Assembly: GCA_018697195.1 (NCBI GenBank)
Contig: CM031859.1
Location: 51,770,261 to 51,834,260, forward strand
DNA length: 64,000 nucleotides
Direction: 5' to 3'
Source of the DNA: Certhia americana
Lineage: Eukaryota > Chordata > Aves > Passeriformes > Certhiidae
The translations under genes were made by a program, and so were the position numbers. The notes beneath the pieces were generated by a model that did no database searches, was not told the origin of the DNA, and saw nothing but the letters and a program-made list of their open reading frames with translations. Below, piece after piece: positions 34,364-48,300 of this stretch (position 1 is its first letter; each line of letters starts with the position of its first letter).

Positions 34364-37300
34364 CCCTATTCCTATTCCTTTTAAATCTGAGTTTAAATCA
34401 AAAGGAACTATACAATCTAGGGAGGGAAAGGAAAAGGTGGCATGTTCTCTTTAGTCTCATTCTTCCAAATGAACCTGATGGTATAAAACATGAATCAGCA
34501 TGTCAAAAAGCATCCGACTGCAAGCATAAACACAGGGGAAGCCTGACAGTACAAAATGCCTAGGAATTTTGTTCATGTTTCAAATGCCTGTTCAGGACTA
34601 CAATTAAGAAGTTTAATTCTGTAAAGTAATTTACAAAACTATTAGTGATAGGGAAAAAGTGAACCTTTGACTTGAAATAGCAGTGCATGGTTATGTTAAA
34701 GCATAATGGAAGATATAATCTAAAACAATAACAATTATATTATAAAGAATATGTAGTGTGTATTTACACACACATGTAAACACTTTTTACCCACCTTAAC
34801 AGTGAACCTAACTATTCAATGCTATGAAGAAAGCATTTACAAACATTTATTTGAACATAAATCGCCATTATTGCTTAGGTGATATATTGTACATTTCTCT
34901 CCGATACACATTCATAAACATATTTTTATGGTTTTGTTTACAAACTATATATTTGGGAGCTTAGGATGTAATGAGTACTAAGCAAAATGACTAAGCTGGA
35001 GCAGTGCAAATAAGCTAAGCAAGAATTTTCTATGGATATCATTAAAGCTTCAGCTCCTTTCTCCTCTATAGAAAAATTTCAGTCCTCCAAGTTAGGACGT
35101 ATAAATACTATTGCATGAAATAAATGAAAAAATGTGGAATGCAGTCTCAAATAAATATTAAGTACAAACTATTTAGACTGAGGAAAAGGGGCACATTCAC
35201 CTCTGATAACTAAGAATTGAAAATTGCAGGCAGTACTTATGATACCCACTTAAAACCTGTATTCACATTTGTGTGCTGCGCATGTACACTGATAGACCTC
35301 AGCAGATATGTTCACTTCCCCACATGCAGATAAAACATTCACCAAAATTAATCCTCTTTGTCTCTTCACACCCACTGAAATGATCTCAATCTGATTTTTT
35401 CTTGTTTCCCTTTTGCCTCATCTGGTTCCTGCTGCCCCTGGGACCTTAGCTGAAAGCACTCACCCTCCATTCCCCTGTCTGCAACCCACAAAGCCTCGAG
35501 TTTCTACCTTGGTCACAGCCCATGAACTACCACATCCAAGGTTGTACTTGTGTGGCAAAACCCAATAATAACTGATTGTTGTATCTTACCCTAGCCCCTT
35601 TCACAAATCAATAACAAAAGACTACATGTCCCACAATGTATACATTGTATAGTGGTAGATATCTTTATATCATGCATATGATAAACCTTGGGTGAAATAC
35701 AGATTTGTTGTTTAAAACCAGAAGTGACACGGTAACATACAATGCCTCTGCTGTATATATTTTGTCCTGTCAGTGAAACAATTCAGGTAATTTATTTTTA
35801 AATGTTGAAAGACAACGCCTGTAGCTTCTATTGTATAGAATAGTTTTCTCTAAGCAGTTGGAAATTTATTTAATTAATAATAGTTTTCATTTTCTTCATT
35901 GGCTCATACAAATTTAAGAACACAAGTTGATAGTGTAAGCAAGCTAAGGAAAGAAAAAATACAGAAGCAAAAAAAGAATTCCTCTAACATTAAACTTTTG
36001 AATAAGATCAGAAACCATTTTCAATGGTATGTAGAATTCTAAAAATGTTGGTAAGGAGCCACACAATCACCTACCAAAGTTTACATGACTAAGAAAACTC
36101 CTCAATCTATTGGTCAATTACCACTGCCAAGTGACTACCACAACCTAATACTTGTATGAATAATCTTCTTAATATCTTAATTTGATATTTCTTTACAGAT
36201 ATTTTAATCAACTTTCTGCGCACTTTAAACGTCCCAATTTCAATTCAACTGTCCCTTGATGTGATGTACCTGTGAGAAAAAAATGCATTCTTGTGTCAGA
36301 AGGCAAAGCACTGTCCAGGATTTGCTAATGGAACAGTCATAACATTTTAATTAGAAAATACAGCCCTAAGTTGATAATTTCCAGAGAGGAGCATTTTTTC
36401 CTGAAAAGTTCTTCAAAACTTTGTTTTCAGCAAGGGAAAGGATGATTAGGAATATTTGCTTTTCATATTGTCCTGCTGTCTGGGCAAAATTGACATGGTA
36501 TCAACTCTCTTTCCTAATACTATGTGGCTGCAAAAGTTTGTGAGGTTATTTTGGGAAATGGGACGTAATCCTGCAAAACTTTTGTTCCTGGAGCTACCTC
36601 AACATAAGCAGGGCTCTGCAGAAGTGAGATCACAAGCACCTCTTAGCCACTGTGAAAGAGTGTCCTTGCAAAAAGAACACAAAAGAAATGAAAAGGCCAT
36701 GCTGACAGAGGCATTAGCAAGCAGGGGAAGTGTTTTCTAAAATAGGCCACGAAATGCAAATAATACTTTTCCATTTAGCTGCATAAAATGCCCTCAAGAA
36801 ATTGCCCTGCTGCTTCACTTTCAGCCATTTAGTGTTCCACTATTCTTTCCTATCTAAGCAGAAACTTGGAAAACATAAAATAATCCACATACAGTAAAAG
36901 AAAGTAATGTATTTTAGAAACAATTTCCTCTTTAAAAACTTCCTCTGAACACTTCTGGCTTTTTTCATGATCCCAAGACACAAAAATGTTAATGAAAAAT
37001 GATCCTAGAGAATTTTCTGTTGACAGTAAAGATGGACGAGTTGTAGCACAAAAAGGTGGCAAACCCAGCAAATGAAAAACAATGCTAGATGCTGTGGATA
37101 ATAACTTACCCTCCTATCAAAATCAGGAGTTTTTATAAAAATTATTATTTAATGAGCTAACGATTTTACTTTTTAAAGAACTGATGGTGTTGCTAAATGC
37201 AAACCAAACAAATCTACTTTTTGCTCACATGCAAATGTAAAGGACTAGCTTTGCTTGCCAGAGTCACCACCATTTACTACGTGCTTTCTTGTTCTAGATA

Positions 37301-38220
37301 CCCATCTAGAGAGCTATCTACTTCAAGCTGTCAATCATATTCAATAATTTTACCACATTCTGACTTTCAAAAAGACATTGTACTAGAACAGTTGTCTTGG
37401 CTTCACTGTTGCAGCAAAGCAAATGCCAACATGCTACCCCAACCAGCTCTGCTGCAGCAGTCACCCAAGAGTGTGTCAATCACGCCTGCTGAGTAAGTGG
37501 AGCATTAAATTATTTTTTTATGACTGTGTTGTACATGCTGAATCACTGTCATCATACCCTCATAACAGAATGCAAAGAAGGAAAGGCAGCCAATTAACCA
37601 AGTCAAGACCACACAGGCAAATGCAGTATTAATTTAGAACTGCAGGCTAATTGCTGGACACCAGCATTACGCTGTCACTTAAACAGTATATTTATTGCTG
37701 AGTCTAATAAATGTTTAAAAATAAATAGAAGAACAATCTCTTTCTCTCATCTTATTACTGAAAGACTTAAAAATTCCCCTGGGTGTCTGCCAGATTTTTT
37801 TTTTTTTTTTTTGGCACCCCATCTTACTGCTAACCTTTTGGAGATCGACATAACGAGCACACATGCAATCTACTACCATCCCCTCTTGTCACCACGATCA
37901 AGCCACTAGCTCATAACCTTTATCAACAACCATAATCATTTGCAGAATTAAGCATCTACAGTAGAATGCCAAAAATATAAAATATTTCAGAATTTATTTA
38001 AAGGTTTTTATGGCTAGCAATGGAGGTTTGGGGGTTTTTTTTAACTTTTTGAATTAATTCTAGCCATATCCATATCCATTAATACCAGCCTGTGATGCCA
38101 GCCTTATTCTCCCACTGGCCATAACCACCTTCTCCCCTTCTCCTTGATTTGAACTTTGAAGTTATGGCAGCTTTTGCCTTCCAAATTTCTCTTGCTACTT
38201 TAATAGTCAGGCAAAATTAC

Positions 38221-38280
38221 AATATTACTATTATTATTATTACTATTACAATATTACTATTATTAATATTACTATTATTT
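38221..38280. repeat. Imperfect ATT/ATTACT microsatellite
   Basis: About 60 bp of interrupted ATT and TACTATT units. Confidence 0.9.
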
Positions 38281-38411
38281 ACTTGAGCTGAAACAAGGAT
38301 ATGTGCTAACAATCAAAAAGACCAACCACCAAAAATCCCCAAGCATGTTTGCCTTTCCCAGCAGCCCTTCACTTGTTGCTTTTGACTTGGATATCTGGAA
38401 GGCAGATTAAA

Positions 38412-38575
38412 TCACAGCACCACAGAACAATTCAGCTTGGAGGGGACCTCTGAAGGTCATATAACCCCAACTACTCCTCAAAGCAATTGTATCAGTTTGC
38501 TCAGGAACGGGTCCAATCTATTTCTGGATATCCCCAATGAGGCAAATTCTACATTCTCTCTGGACAATAGTCATG
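38412..38575 (-). mobile_element. CR1 LINE fragment
   Basis: The plus strand has cacagaacaattcagcttgg, then aggggacctctgaaggtcat, then tttgctcaggaacgggtcca and ggatatccccaatgaggcaa. This is the reverse complement of a CR1 3' region extending beyond the terminal hairpin. Diverged. Confidence 0.75.
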
Positions 38576-38904
38576 GCAGATATATAGGAGATATAAATGT
38601 GACTTCAAGGCTCAAGCCTTGTCAAAATATTTAGTGAATTCCACAATTCCCTAAGAAAGCATCAGATTTATTTTTTTTTTATCTTGCTTCACAGTATCTG
38701 GCACTGACCTCTGTTCGATGGCAAGGATCTTCACTCAAATTTCACCAAGCTTCACTTGGTCTGACACACAACTTTACAGTTCACAGAATACCAGAAGCAT
38801 TTTTTTCCTAATAATAATATTATTTTTAATTGCAGTATTTAAGATAAATGTGCAAAAGAAAGTTAGACAGAAGAATTCAGGTCTCCTCTTTGCAAACCAT
38901 GTGA

Positions 38905-39015
38905 ATATGGCACTTAAGGCTGTGGTTTTTATGGTAGACTTGGCAGTGTTATGTTTATGGTTGGACTTGAGGATCTTAAAGTTTTTTTCAACCTAAATGA
39001 TTCTATGATTTTATA
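38905..39015 (+). mobile_element. CR1 LINE 3'-end fragment
   Basis: Reads gttggacttgaggatcttaa, then ttcaacctaaatgattctat and gatttta. It ends in the ATTCTATGAT-type terminal repeat that marks CR1 3' ends, so the copy is on the plus strand. The 5' limit is approximate. Confidence 0.8.
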
Positions 39016-39583
39016 CTAGAGAACAAAGAAAATCACTATATTGTAATCTGGATATTTTATGCCACTATTTAAAAATATTTAGGGACAGACATTTAAACAA
39101 AATGAGTTGGGATTATTCTGTTTAATAATCCTTAGGTGACTGTACATATCTACTACAAAGTTGTTGATGGGTGTTTTGCTTTGTTTATTTAGAGGGTTTG
39201 GGTCAGATTTTACTTCTCCTGAACGTTATAGCAGAACCCAAGAACAGACATCAATCATCATAAGTCTGGAGTGATGCATCTAAGTGCATTGCCTTTACCT
39301 CTTAATCAAATTATAAGAAAGATGGAAAAGGTCAACAGTTATATGAATGTACATGGCCTAGAAGTCCATTTTAACATCTAGAAAAAAAAAAACAGGTATG
39401 TTGGAGTCATGTAAGAAACTGGCTAATATAACCTTGTGATCTGTGCTGACATTGCAATCACCAGTATGATTAATGAAATTCATGCTTTCAGTCTTTTCTC
39501 ACAGCTATAGTACCACGGTAGTGCAGTGCTTTTTCAACATTATGAGAAAATGACTAATCCTATTAATTGGTTTTGAGCAAAGG

Positions 39584-40205
39584 TGTCGGAGTCTGGAAAT
39601 ATGAGGAATTTCTCTTTGCATGTTTGAGAGGTTTTAGAATCTCTGACAAACAGTGTTTTTAATCTTTGTTCATGGAAAAAGGGCTTTTAGGCTCTGGAAT
39701 GAAGCAGGATATTTAAGAGTGTGCATTAAATATTAGAATAGTGAATAGTTTTATCACAGGGTGAGAATTTTAGATATATGGGGGGTTTTAGGATGGTAGA
39801 CAGATGAAGGCAAGATGGAGGAAGCACATGGCTTTTGGGTTTCTTCCTTCTTCTTCCTTGCCTCGATCTTCTGCTGTGAGGTGGCACATTATAGTTGGCT
39901 TAGAATAGAATCTAACCTTCTAACATAGATAATAGTTATTGGAATAGAATTATAAATACTGATTACGTAGAATGTAGTATAAATATCCCCACCACCCTGA
40001 GGGTGGGAACATTAGGCTTTTAGTATTTCGTAGTGAGTAGTTGGGCATTTGTACATTTTGTAGTTAGCTTTGATATTTGAAATGATAAGAAAAAATAAAT
40101 TATGAAGAGAAAAGCCTCACGCTCGCCTTTCCTTCAAGACCTCTGGCTGGCTGGTGGAAACAAAACTATTTACATTCTCGGAAGAAGATAAATAGCCGGC
40201 CGGCA
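39584..40205 (+). mobile_element. Solo LTR of an endogenous retrovirus (ERVK-like)
   Basis: About 620 bp starting tgtcggagtctggaaatatg and ending near agccggccggca. TATAAATA at 39978-39985 and AATAAA at 40094-40099 sit about 115 bp apart, as expected for the R region of an LTR. Phrases such as ttcttccttgcctcgatctt and aagcctcacgctcgcctttc are shared with an ERVK-type LTR family I recall from songbirds. There is no internal viral sequence on either side, and a target-site duplication is not clear. Antisense to PTPRT. Confidence 0.75.
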
Positions 40206-41544
40206 AATAGAAAAACAGAAAACAAAAGAAAAAAAAAATAATTTATATAATTTCGAGACAAAGGCCTTATACAGAGACTGAAGAGAGCAACAGAATATAT
40301 TATTTTCACAGCTAATATTTAAATCAAGCCATTTACTGAGATGGTGAACTAGTTTACTCAATAGTGAGGTCTCTCTACCATTGGGTATTTCTGCCAGGAT
40401 TGCAGGACTGGCTTATCCAAGTGACACATAGTCTGCAGGAAAGGGGGCCATATACCCTGGAAAGAGAGAATTTCAAGCTCAGCTCCTGAATGGTTTCAGA
40501 GAAAAAGTCACCACAGCTGTAGAAATTTCCAAGCAAAGAATGTAATCCATGCTCTACTTGCATCTTGGCTCCTGAGGAATGTGTCCCTCAAGTAACAGTT
40601 CCAGTAGGCATTCAACCCAAAGGACAACAGATTGCTTGTCTTCTTTTGGACACAAACACTAGTGTCTAATTAAGCAGTATGTATAAAACGAAGTTTCCTT
40701 CAGTTGCTGGGGAGTTTGGCAAGTGTTTGTAGTTTTTTTTCTTTTCAAGCTGCTTTCCATTTAAATTCAGATATTGTGTTTCTAGACACAAAAATTCTCA
40801 AGGAAATTTGTTCGAAATGTCTGGTTGATTTCTTTGTTGTTGCTGGCTCTGAACCCTCATTCTTGCTTAGCTATTTTGATCAGGCCATGACTGACTAGCT
40901 TGCTAGGAAAACTGCTGTTCTAGAAAGAATCCAAAATACTCTGAGCTGGTTTTAATTTTTTTAACATGATTAATAGATCCTTCCTAAATATAAAATATTG
41001 GAAGAGGAAGTTATCTATAGATTTGTAAGAAATTAATGTAAACTACACATTGTCCACAGAAAACCAGCTTTGTCCTTAATAGAACTGGTTGCGAACAAAG
41101 CTTTATGCAACCTGCTGTTTTATAAGCCTCATTATAAGAATAGAATTTGGCATTTGAGAAGGACATTTAATAAAACCAAAGATACCAGATTCTATTGACA
41201 GCAAAATAATACTGACTCCTTGCAAAAATAAGTGAAGCTGTAGAATTTGTGTTATCCTAATTTCCGTCTGAGTATGAAAATCCAACAACTTTCATTTCCT
41301 TAACATGCCTTGAAAAAAGACAAGAGTATGAGAAATCACTTTAATGATACTGTTATGAAATAAAAACAAATGATGGAGCTGTAGCTATGATTACAATTAT
41401 GGCTTTGCTTTGGTATTGCACAGCTGATAATATCCCAGCCTTCTGTGTCTTGTACTACTCCTTGAGTTCAATTTCCTTCAGCTAATGTATCTGGGTTCCA
41501 TAATATGCCTCTTTGGTGAAACCAATAACTGTATCCTATGGTAA

Positions 41545-41900
41545 TTCCTCAGGGAGTTATAATTTACAGCAATTGTCTGCTCCCACCACTTTTCTCAGTA
41601 ATTTGTTCCAGTGATTAATAGCCCACTGTTAAAGACAAATAATTGTGCCTTACTTTTAATTTAAATGAGCCTGACCTCAGCATGCAGCCATTTGAGGTTC
41701 TTACATTTTACCTCAGCTAGAGGAAAGAGGTGTTGTGTATACCATGTAGTATTATTCCCCTGTACAAATACCATATAATTACCTTTTCTCTCTGATAGAC
41801 ATATATGATTGAGATCTTTAAGTCACCTTTTTTAGGGCTACATCTTAAGCCATGATGCTCAGGCACTTTTATCCGTTCCTCCCAAGTCTGCATCTGTGTT
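41545..41900 (-). mobile_element. Ancient CR1 LINE fragment
   Basis: The plus strand carries ttccagtgattaatagccca, ctgttaaagacaaataattg, tgccttacttttaattt, then gatctttaagtcacctttt and ttaagccatgatgctcag. In order these match the reverse complement of old amniote CR1 families rather than the young avian ones. Both ends are approximate. Confidence 0.5.
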
Positions 41901-44900
41901 GAAAGCATGGACACTCAATGTGCATCCCATTATCAATATTTGTCATACTCACAAAATCATACCTTTTCTCCTATCGCTGACCTTGCTTTTCTGTTATACC
42001 CCTACACAAAGAACTTTTGGTCTACATCCCCCAAAACTCTTTTTTTAATGTTCTTTATTTCTGCACTACCTCTTCCAAATGCATGTATCTATTTACATTC
42101 GTATGTAGACAGTAGGCCATACTATCTATCTCTAAACTATCAGAAGAACCAAAAAGGTTCAAGTTTAAATCTCAAAACAACTACAAAATTCTAAGAAGTA
42201 TAATGTCATAAACTTTTACAGTGAGATGTCTTGCCTTTGCAGGTTCTCACTTTACAGCTCAAAATTATGATTGCATTTTGTAATCAAATGATGCAAAAGA
42301 ATTAGAGATAAATACAATAGGTTAAAGGGCAATAAACTTTATCTGGAAACATATTTACTAATTCACCTTTCTCATTACTCAAATTAAAGACTATGAATAC
42401 ACACATTAGTCTGAATTAAAATATTACAATTATTTAATATTTTGAGCTGCAGAGAAAAAGAAAACAAAGCCAGAAAAGAATGCCAATGCAGGGAGAAAGA
42501 GGGCTATGCCTTCTCCCTGTATAAACACCTTAAAAAATGCAGTCATGCTTGACTGCAAAAGACAATGATACAATTTTTTCTCAAAAACCGGTGCCTTGCT
42601 GAAAGTCACTGAAGATTCCCCAAGGAGAATTTGAATTAGAGTCAAAGGCCAAACATAAAGACACCTCTCTGAAACCTAATCCTCTTGCCCATTTAAAGTG
42701 TTCCTGCAGCTTCTGGTCAGAAAAACACAGCACTGGGGTTGTACTGTCAATTTATTTTTCTTTAGTGTTTTCAACATTAAATAACTCAAATATCTGAACA
42801 AATATCATCACAACTAAAATAAAACCAGATAACATACTCCTTTCACCACACAATGTCAGATTGTTCCTCCCCTTCCAAAATTCTGTCCTTAGCAACATAG
42901 CGATGTCCACAAATAGGCATTAGAAATTTTAGTGTTACTTAGTGGGTTTATTGATTGCTTTTCCACTGTCATTCCAATGTGTTCTGGTACAGGAATGGAT
43001 TTAGGTTTCATGGATGAGGCCTGTGTCTTTTCAGATTTAGGATGAGCCTGAAAACATAGCACATTTGTTGACATCGGTACCTATTAAAAAACAGCCAAAT
43101 TTGTTCAGAAATTAGCTGTAAAGAAAAATTCAAGCAGTAAGTGTTAAGAGCAAAACAAGCATTTATATGTCATCTGGTAAAATTTTAAAAAAAGTCTTTA
43201 TTCAGGAAACAATTTTACCAAAGTCTTTGTCAGTCACAGAACAAGAACTCCTCAGGGTCTCTCTTGACAGATCTGACAGCTCACCAGGGTCTCCAGCAGA
43301 CTTCATGAAGTGACATCTCTCTGCTTTCTCCATAGACACTCCTCTTCCCCCATCCCACCCAGCTCCCTTAGACCTTTACACTCCAAGCCTGCTCTATTTT
43401 AAAGCCTCGTGTGCGTTGGATTCTCCTGCCACAGGTTAGGAAAAATATTTCCCTACTCTTTATTTGATCTAACAATATCAGCAACTCCAAATACAGATAC
43501 AGCAACATCAGGTACTTGATTTCAGCACCCAGGCAAAAAACCAAGGTATTTTTCATTTTACTACTTGCAAACAAGAGACATGAAACTAGGGCTCTCCACC
43601 CTGAACATAAAAGTGTCACAAAATGTGTTTATAGTCTTCAAATCAGAAAAGCATTTTCAAAATTACGAATAACCTGCTCTAGAGCAATGCCAGGACCTGT
43701 ACTACCTGCTGGTTTTCCTGGGCTTCAACCTAAACGGGGCATCTTTGAAGAGTTCAGGTTTTGTATGGACAAAAACAGATGGAACACCACACCACCAAAA
43801 ATTACACCTGGGCTGCCAGCCTCCCATTCCCCTCTCCCAGCTCTCTTCCACATCAAACCAAGTCACACTAACAGAGAGGGAACATCTTAGGTTCACACAG
43901 GCTTGGGCCTACGCTGTGTTAAGGAGTGGATTGCCTCCTCATCCATTTTTCTTCAGTCTTGCAGTTGAATACCACAAATCACTGAACAAGCTGTTAAACT
44001 GATTTTTTTTTGGTCAAGACGTTAGATGTTGAATTAACTAAGCCTTAAATTAAACAGAATTCCAGCAGAGGAAATTTCACAGTCTGAATTGAATTAACAC
44101 AGTCAAAAATTTCCCTGAATTTTCTCCGTTTTCCACTTTAGGAGCTGGAGTCCAGGAAAAGCAGTACAACATCTGTAATAACAGTACACTGAAAACTTTC
44201 CAAACACTTCAGGGAAAATCCTATAAATTCTGGTTATGGCTATTTATAGCACAGTAAACAAGTATTTCAAACTTGTACTATATTCCCCCCACCTTAGAAC
44301 TTCGTTAGCTTATATACTGATAAACAAGTAATCTTTAAAGCAGCTTTTCTAATTCTTGGTAAATAATGAGTATATTGAATGCTTATTATTACATTTATTA
44401 CTATCACATTTTAGATTTAACTCAGGTATGTATTTCTATCTGTATTTTTCAGCCATTTAACAGACATGTTTCCTGTCACAATTATCAAATGCCCTGGAAA
44501 GCCTACTCCAACACACTTTGTATGTCACTGACAACACCACCCCCTCATTTGTGTACAAATATTATGCAGTTTGGTTCCTTTCAGTTGTGCTACACACAGG
44601 GTAATCCAGCAAATAAAGAAAATATCAGAATCACGTTTTTCTTCCCTCAAACACACAGGACCAAATAATACTTTGTAAAACAGTAAAAATAATGATAGAT
44701 TTTTTTCAAAAATGCAAGCAAGGTTAAAGCATGCTAAAATCAGTAGTGCACAGCATAGGCATAGCAATCCATATTAAATAATTTGTACAGATAATTAATT
44801 ATTTCCTTGCAATGGTGCCAGAATTAATGAATCACTGTTAAAATTCTGATATAGTATTTCTAAACTGGTTATGTTTTGCTAGCTAACTCTGTCTTTTAAT

Positions 44901-45308
44901 ACTAGCTCAAACAAGTCAAACTGTGAATGCTATATTCAATTGCAATGAACTCTTACTTGAAATATTAAAACAAACAAACAAAAAACCCCCCTTGAAAACG
45001 ACAGTCCAAATGTGAAATATGCTCTAGCTCAGCATACACAGAACTCAAAATTAGCTTCCTAACCGTAAAAATGGTTCAGAAAATTGACTCAATATTAAAG
45101 TGATGGGAAACAACTGTCACTTAGCACTGAAATACACAACAATCCGAGTGGTTTAAATTAAGATTTAAGCAGTTAGCTCTACAAGGTACCCACTGCATAC
45201 TGAACCACCTGCCCTTTCAGTTTACTATCACTCGTGATAATAAATGAATGAATTAAAAAAACCCCAAAACAATCCAAATATTTAATTTCATACCCTCCTA
45301 TCAGGGGG

Positions 45309-45362
45309 AAAAAAAAAAAAAAAGGAAAAAAAAAAAAAAGGAAAAAAAAAAGAAAAAAAAAA
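45309..45362. repeat. A-rich low-complexity tract
   Basis: Runs of 9-14 A separated by G or GG. Confidence 0.95.
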
Positions 45363-48300
45363 GTGGGGTATTTTTAATGGACTTTGAAATGCGCCTAATA
45401 TATTTAGCTTTAAATTAATTTCTTCAGTCTTTCCTCTTTTTAACATTGCCCTATACTTGCAAGCTTGCAGTACATAATGCACAATTTCTTCCTTTCCCTC
45501 AAACATATAGGATTGCTACCACAGCACTGTGCTATTTTCACATAGATGACACTTCTGAAAGAAAACAACAAAATCTCAACAATCTTGTTTGTCGCTAATG
45601 CACAACTGGTAAGCCAAGCAGCATTTGTCAAAACTGCTTCAAGAAGCTCTAATTCTCTATTCTCAGGACAGACATTCAGTTTCAAAGTATGTCACATTAT
45701 AAAACCATCTCAGTCTAGAACTTCTTTTTGCTGAGATGGTACATTTCCATACTCTTCCATCAGAATAAAAATTGAAAAAAAAATTTGAAGGTTATAAAAG
45801 AAAGAAATTGTGATATAATCAAGTCATACTTGCATAGACTTCAAAGCTGTCAAATATACATAATCAGAGATGGAGGAGATAAAACACCTGCTGTGGCAAT
45901 AGAGGGATTCAAAATGATTGAATGAGCAAGAGCTACAAACCCACAAAGTGAAAAAATACCCAAACCCTTTCATTCCTTTTGCATTGCATTTGTTTTGCAT
46001 TTGATATTTATTTGCCAGCCACTCCATTGAACTATTATTAAATAAAAGCCTTCACATTTGATATGCCATGAAACTGCTACAATTACTCTCCGATAATCTT
46101 GACAGATACAGTTAACCTTTTGCCATTTGCTATGATTTTGCATAACAAGAATAATGCGTGTGACATTTTTAATACAGAAAAACTTATTAAAGAGTTAAAC
46201 ATTTTAATGATGAGGAATATTTCTTAGTGCTTCAAGTCCCAAGGTTTGAGCACCTATCGATGTGGGCATGAGCCAAACCATGCCCAGCACAGGCAGCAGA
46301 GCCCATTGCTGGAGCACTTGCAGCCTCACCCAGGCCCTCCCAACTCTTAGAAGCACCACAGCAGGATTTGATACAGCTCAAAGGTGTGTAACCTGTGCTT
46401 TAGCATATATCAGCAGAGCTTATAAACATTAACACATTCCATCCTATTCAGGTTTATATCTGAGAGAAGTCTCTTTATGACTTTTTGAGTCTTTTAGACT
46501 CATTTCTTTATGCTCTTCCACACCATTTCTGCCCCCTTTCCCTAATACACGTCTGAAGAGGATGATTGCTGTGTACCCTGACAAACACTGCTGGAAACCA
46601 TGACCAGCATCAATGCAGGAACCACCACTATGTATAAATATGACTTTCAATATAGACTTTCAATATTAAATGTGGTCTTGGGAGCTAGTGCTTAAGCTGA
46701 CTAAATTGTCTAACAAATAACAACCTTTGATGCCAAAAAGGAAAAAGCTAGGCTACCAACTGAACAGCCTTAAGCAAAATAATGCAATGCTGAAATAATA
46801 ATGTTGAACCAAGTCTAAGGTTTTGATAGCTCTAGATACCAATTATCAAGGAAGGTGAAAACTAAGGATCAGCCTTTGCTCTTGATTGTATACTTTATTG
46901 CCCACATCTATGGAAATGGTAAAATTTTATTAGTGCCATATTTATTTACCAGTGAAAAATATATAATTTTCTATCAATTCTTTTAGCTCTTTTTGTTTAA
47001 ATCAAGTGCTAAATATAAGTCATAAACCACAGAAACTTCAAAAACTGCAATTTACTGTGTCTGTGTTTTATATATGCAAGTTATCATCTTTGGCAACCTT
47101 ATCATATAAGACTTATAGTGCATAATCACTTCTGGGATTCTTAAAAAGACCCCCAAACACAGCTACAAAATGAGCATAAGCTTACCACCTACTTATTCAT
47201 TTTTGCTCTTCTGGCCACAAGTTATCACAATCTGTACTAGAATATAACCAAAATTACATCCAATTTTCTATATAAGGGGAAAAAAAAGTAATTTTGGGGA
47301 AAAAACCCCAACCAAAACCCAAGGAGTTATTCCAGCAGATGTCTCTTCCTCCCTGAACACCTATTTGTACTTTGCATTTCTCAATTTTCAAAATAAATTT
47401 AAACCCATTGTATTTCTCAGTGACTTTTTTCACAAATCAGATTATGTAACACCTGCTCGTCTCCTTCCATCCATTTTCTTAGGTATGGTATTAGAGATAG
47501 GAGCTGAATTTAGATTTACAACATCACGTGCAGTAGGAAAGCCATTAACCTCCTTGTAAGTTCATAACCACAAGTCACTTTGCTGAGTACCTTCAGTGTT
47601 TAGAGACACCTCATTTCACGATAAAGGGCAGTTAACACCTGTAAGGCAATTATATCTACCAAATGTTGTTGGCCTGAAATATGAATATGCAATTGTTCCT
47701 GCCATCTGTTAATTATACTAGCTGAATCACTTATTTAATCATATACATTTACTTGACATCTACAAACTTTTTAATAGCTTTCGCAAATGCTAACCTGGCT
47801 CTCAGGCAGAACTAAGGCACCATTTATGTGTCCCACAAGGAAATGACACCATTATATGAAAGACCAGATTTTGCAGCAGCTCGACAAGATGAAAAAGCAG
47901 TTCATGCCAGGCATCTCCCCAGCCTGTCCATGCTGGCTAACAGCCTCAGGGTTCAATGGGGAATATTACTGCTTGAGGCAGGGGCATTGTTTGCCAGCAA
48001 CAAGAATAGTTGGATCGAAGACTGCGGGGAGAGGGCAGGAAGATGGTGGATCTGGATGTGGAGAGAATGACAGCACAACCTGATTTACTAAGAAACCTGC
48101 CTAAGCGATCCTCAGGTTAATGAATGCTGCTTCTGAACCTCTGCAGATAAGGAATCCATGCTACCACATCATTGCACTGGCACTGAGCTTGCTCTGTTTC
48201 CACTAGTACTTCCAAAAGGACCTACATTCAGCCAAGGTTGCTTTAAACCATCACAGAACTGCAGGCAGAATGGACCTTTGCTGTTCTCAAAAGATAAGAT

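Noticed and set aside
47828..48083. Two overlapping plus-strand frames starting MSHKEM and MKDQIL
   Set aside because: No domain, no splice signals and no conservation evidence. Two frames are open at once, which suggests a GC-richer patch rather than a gene.
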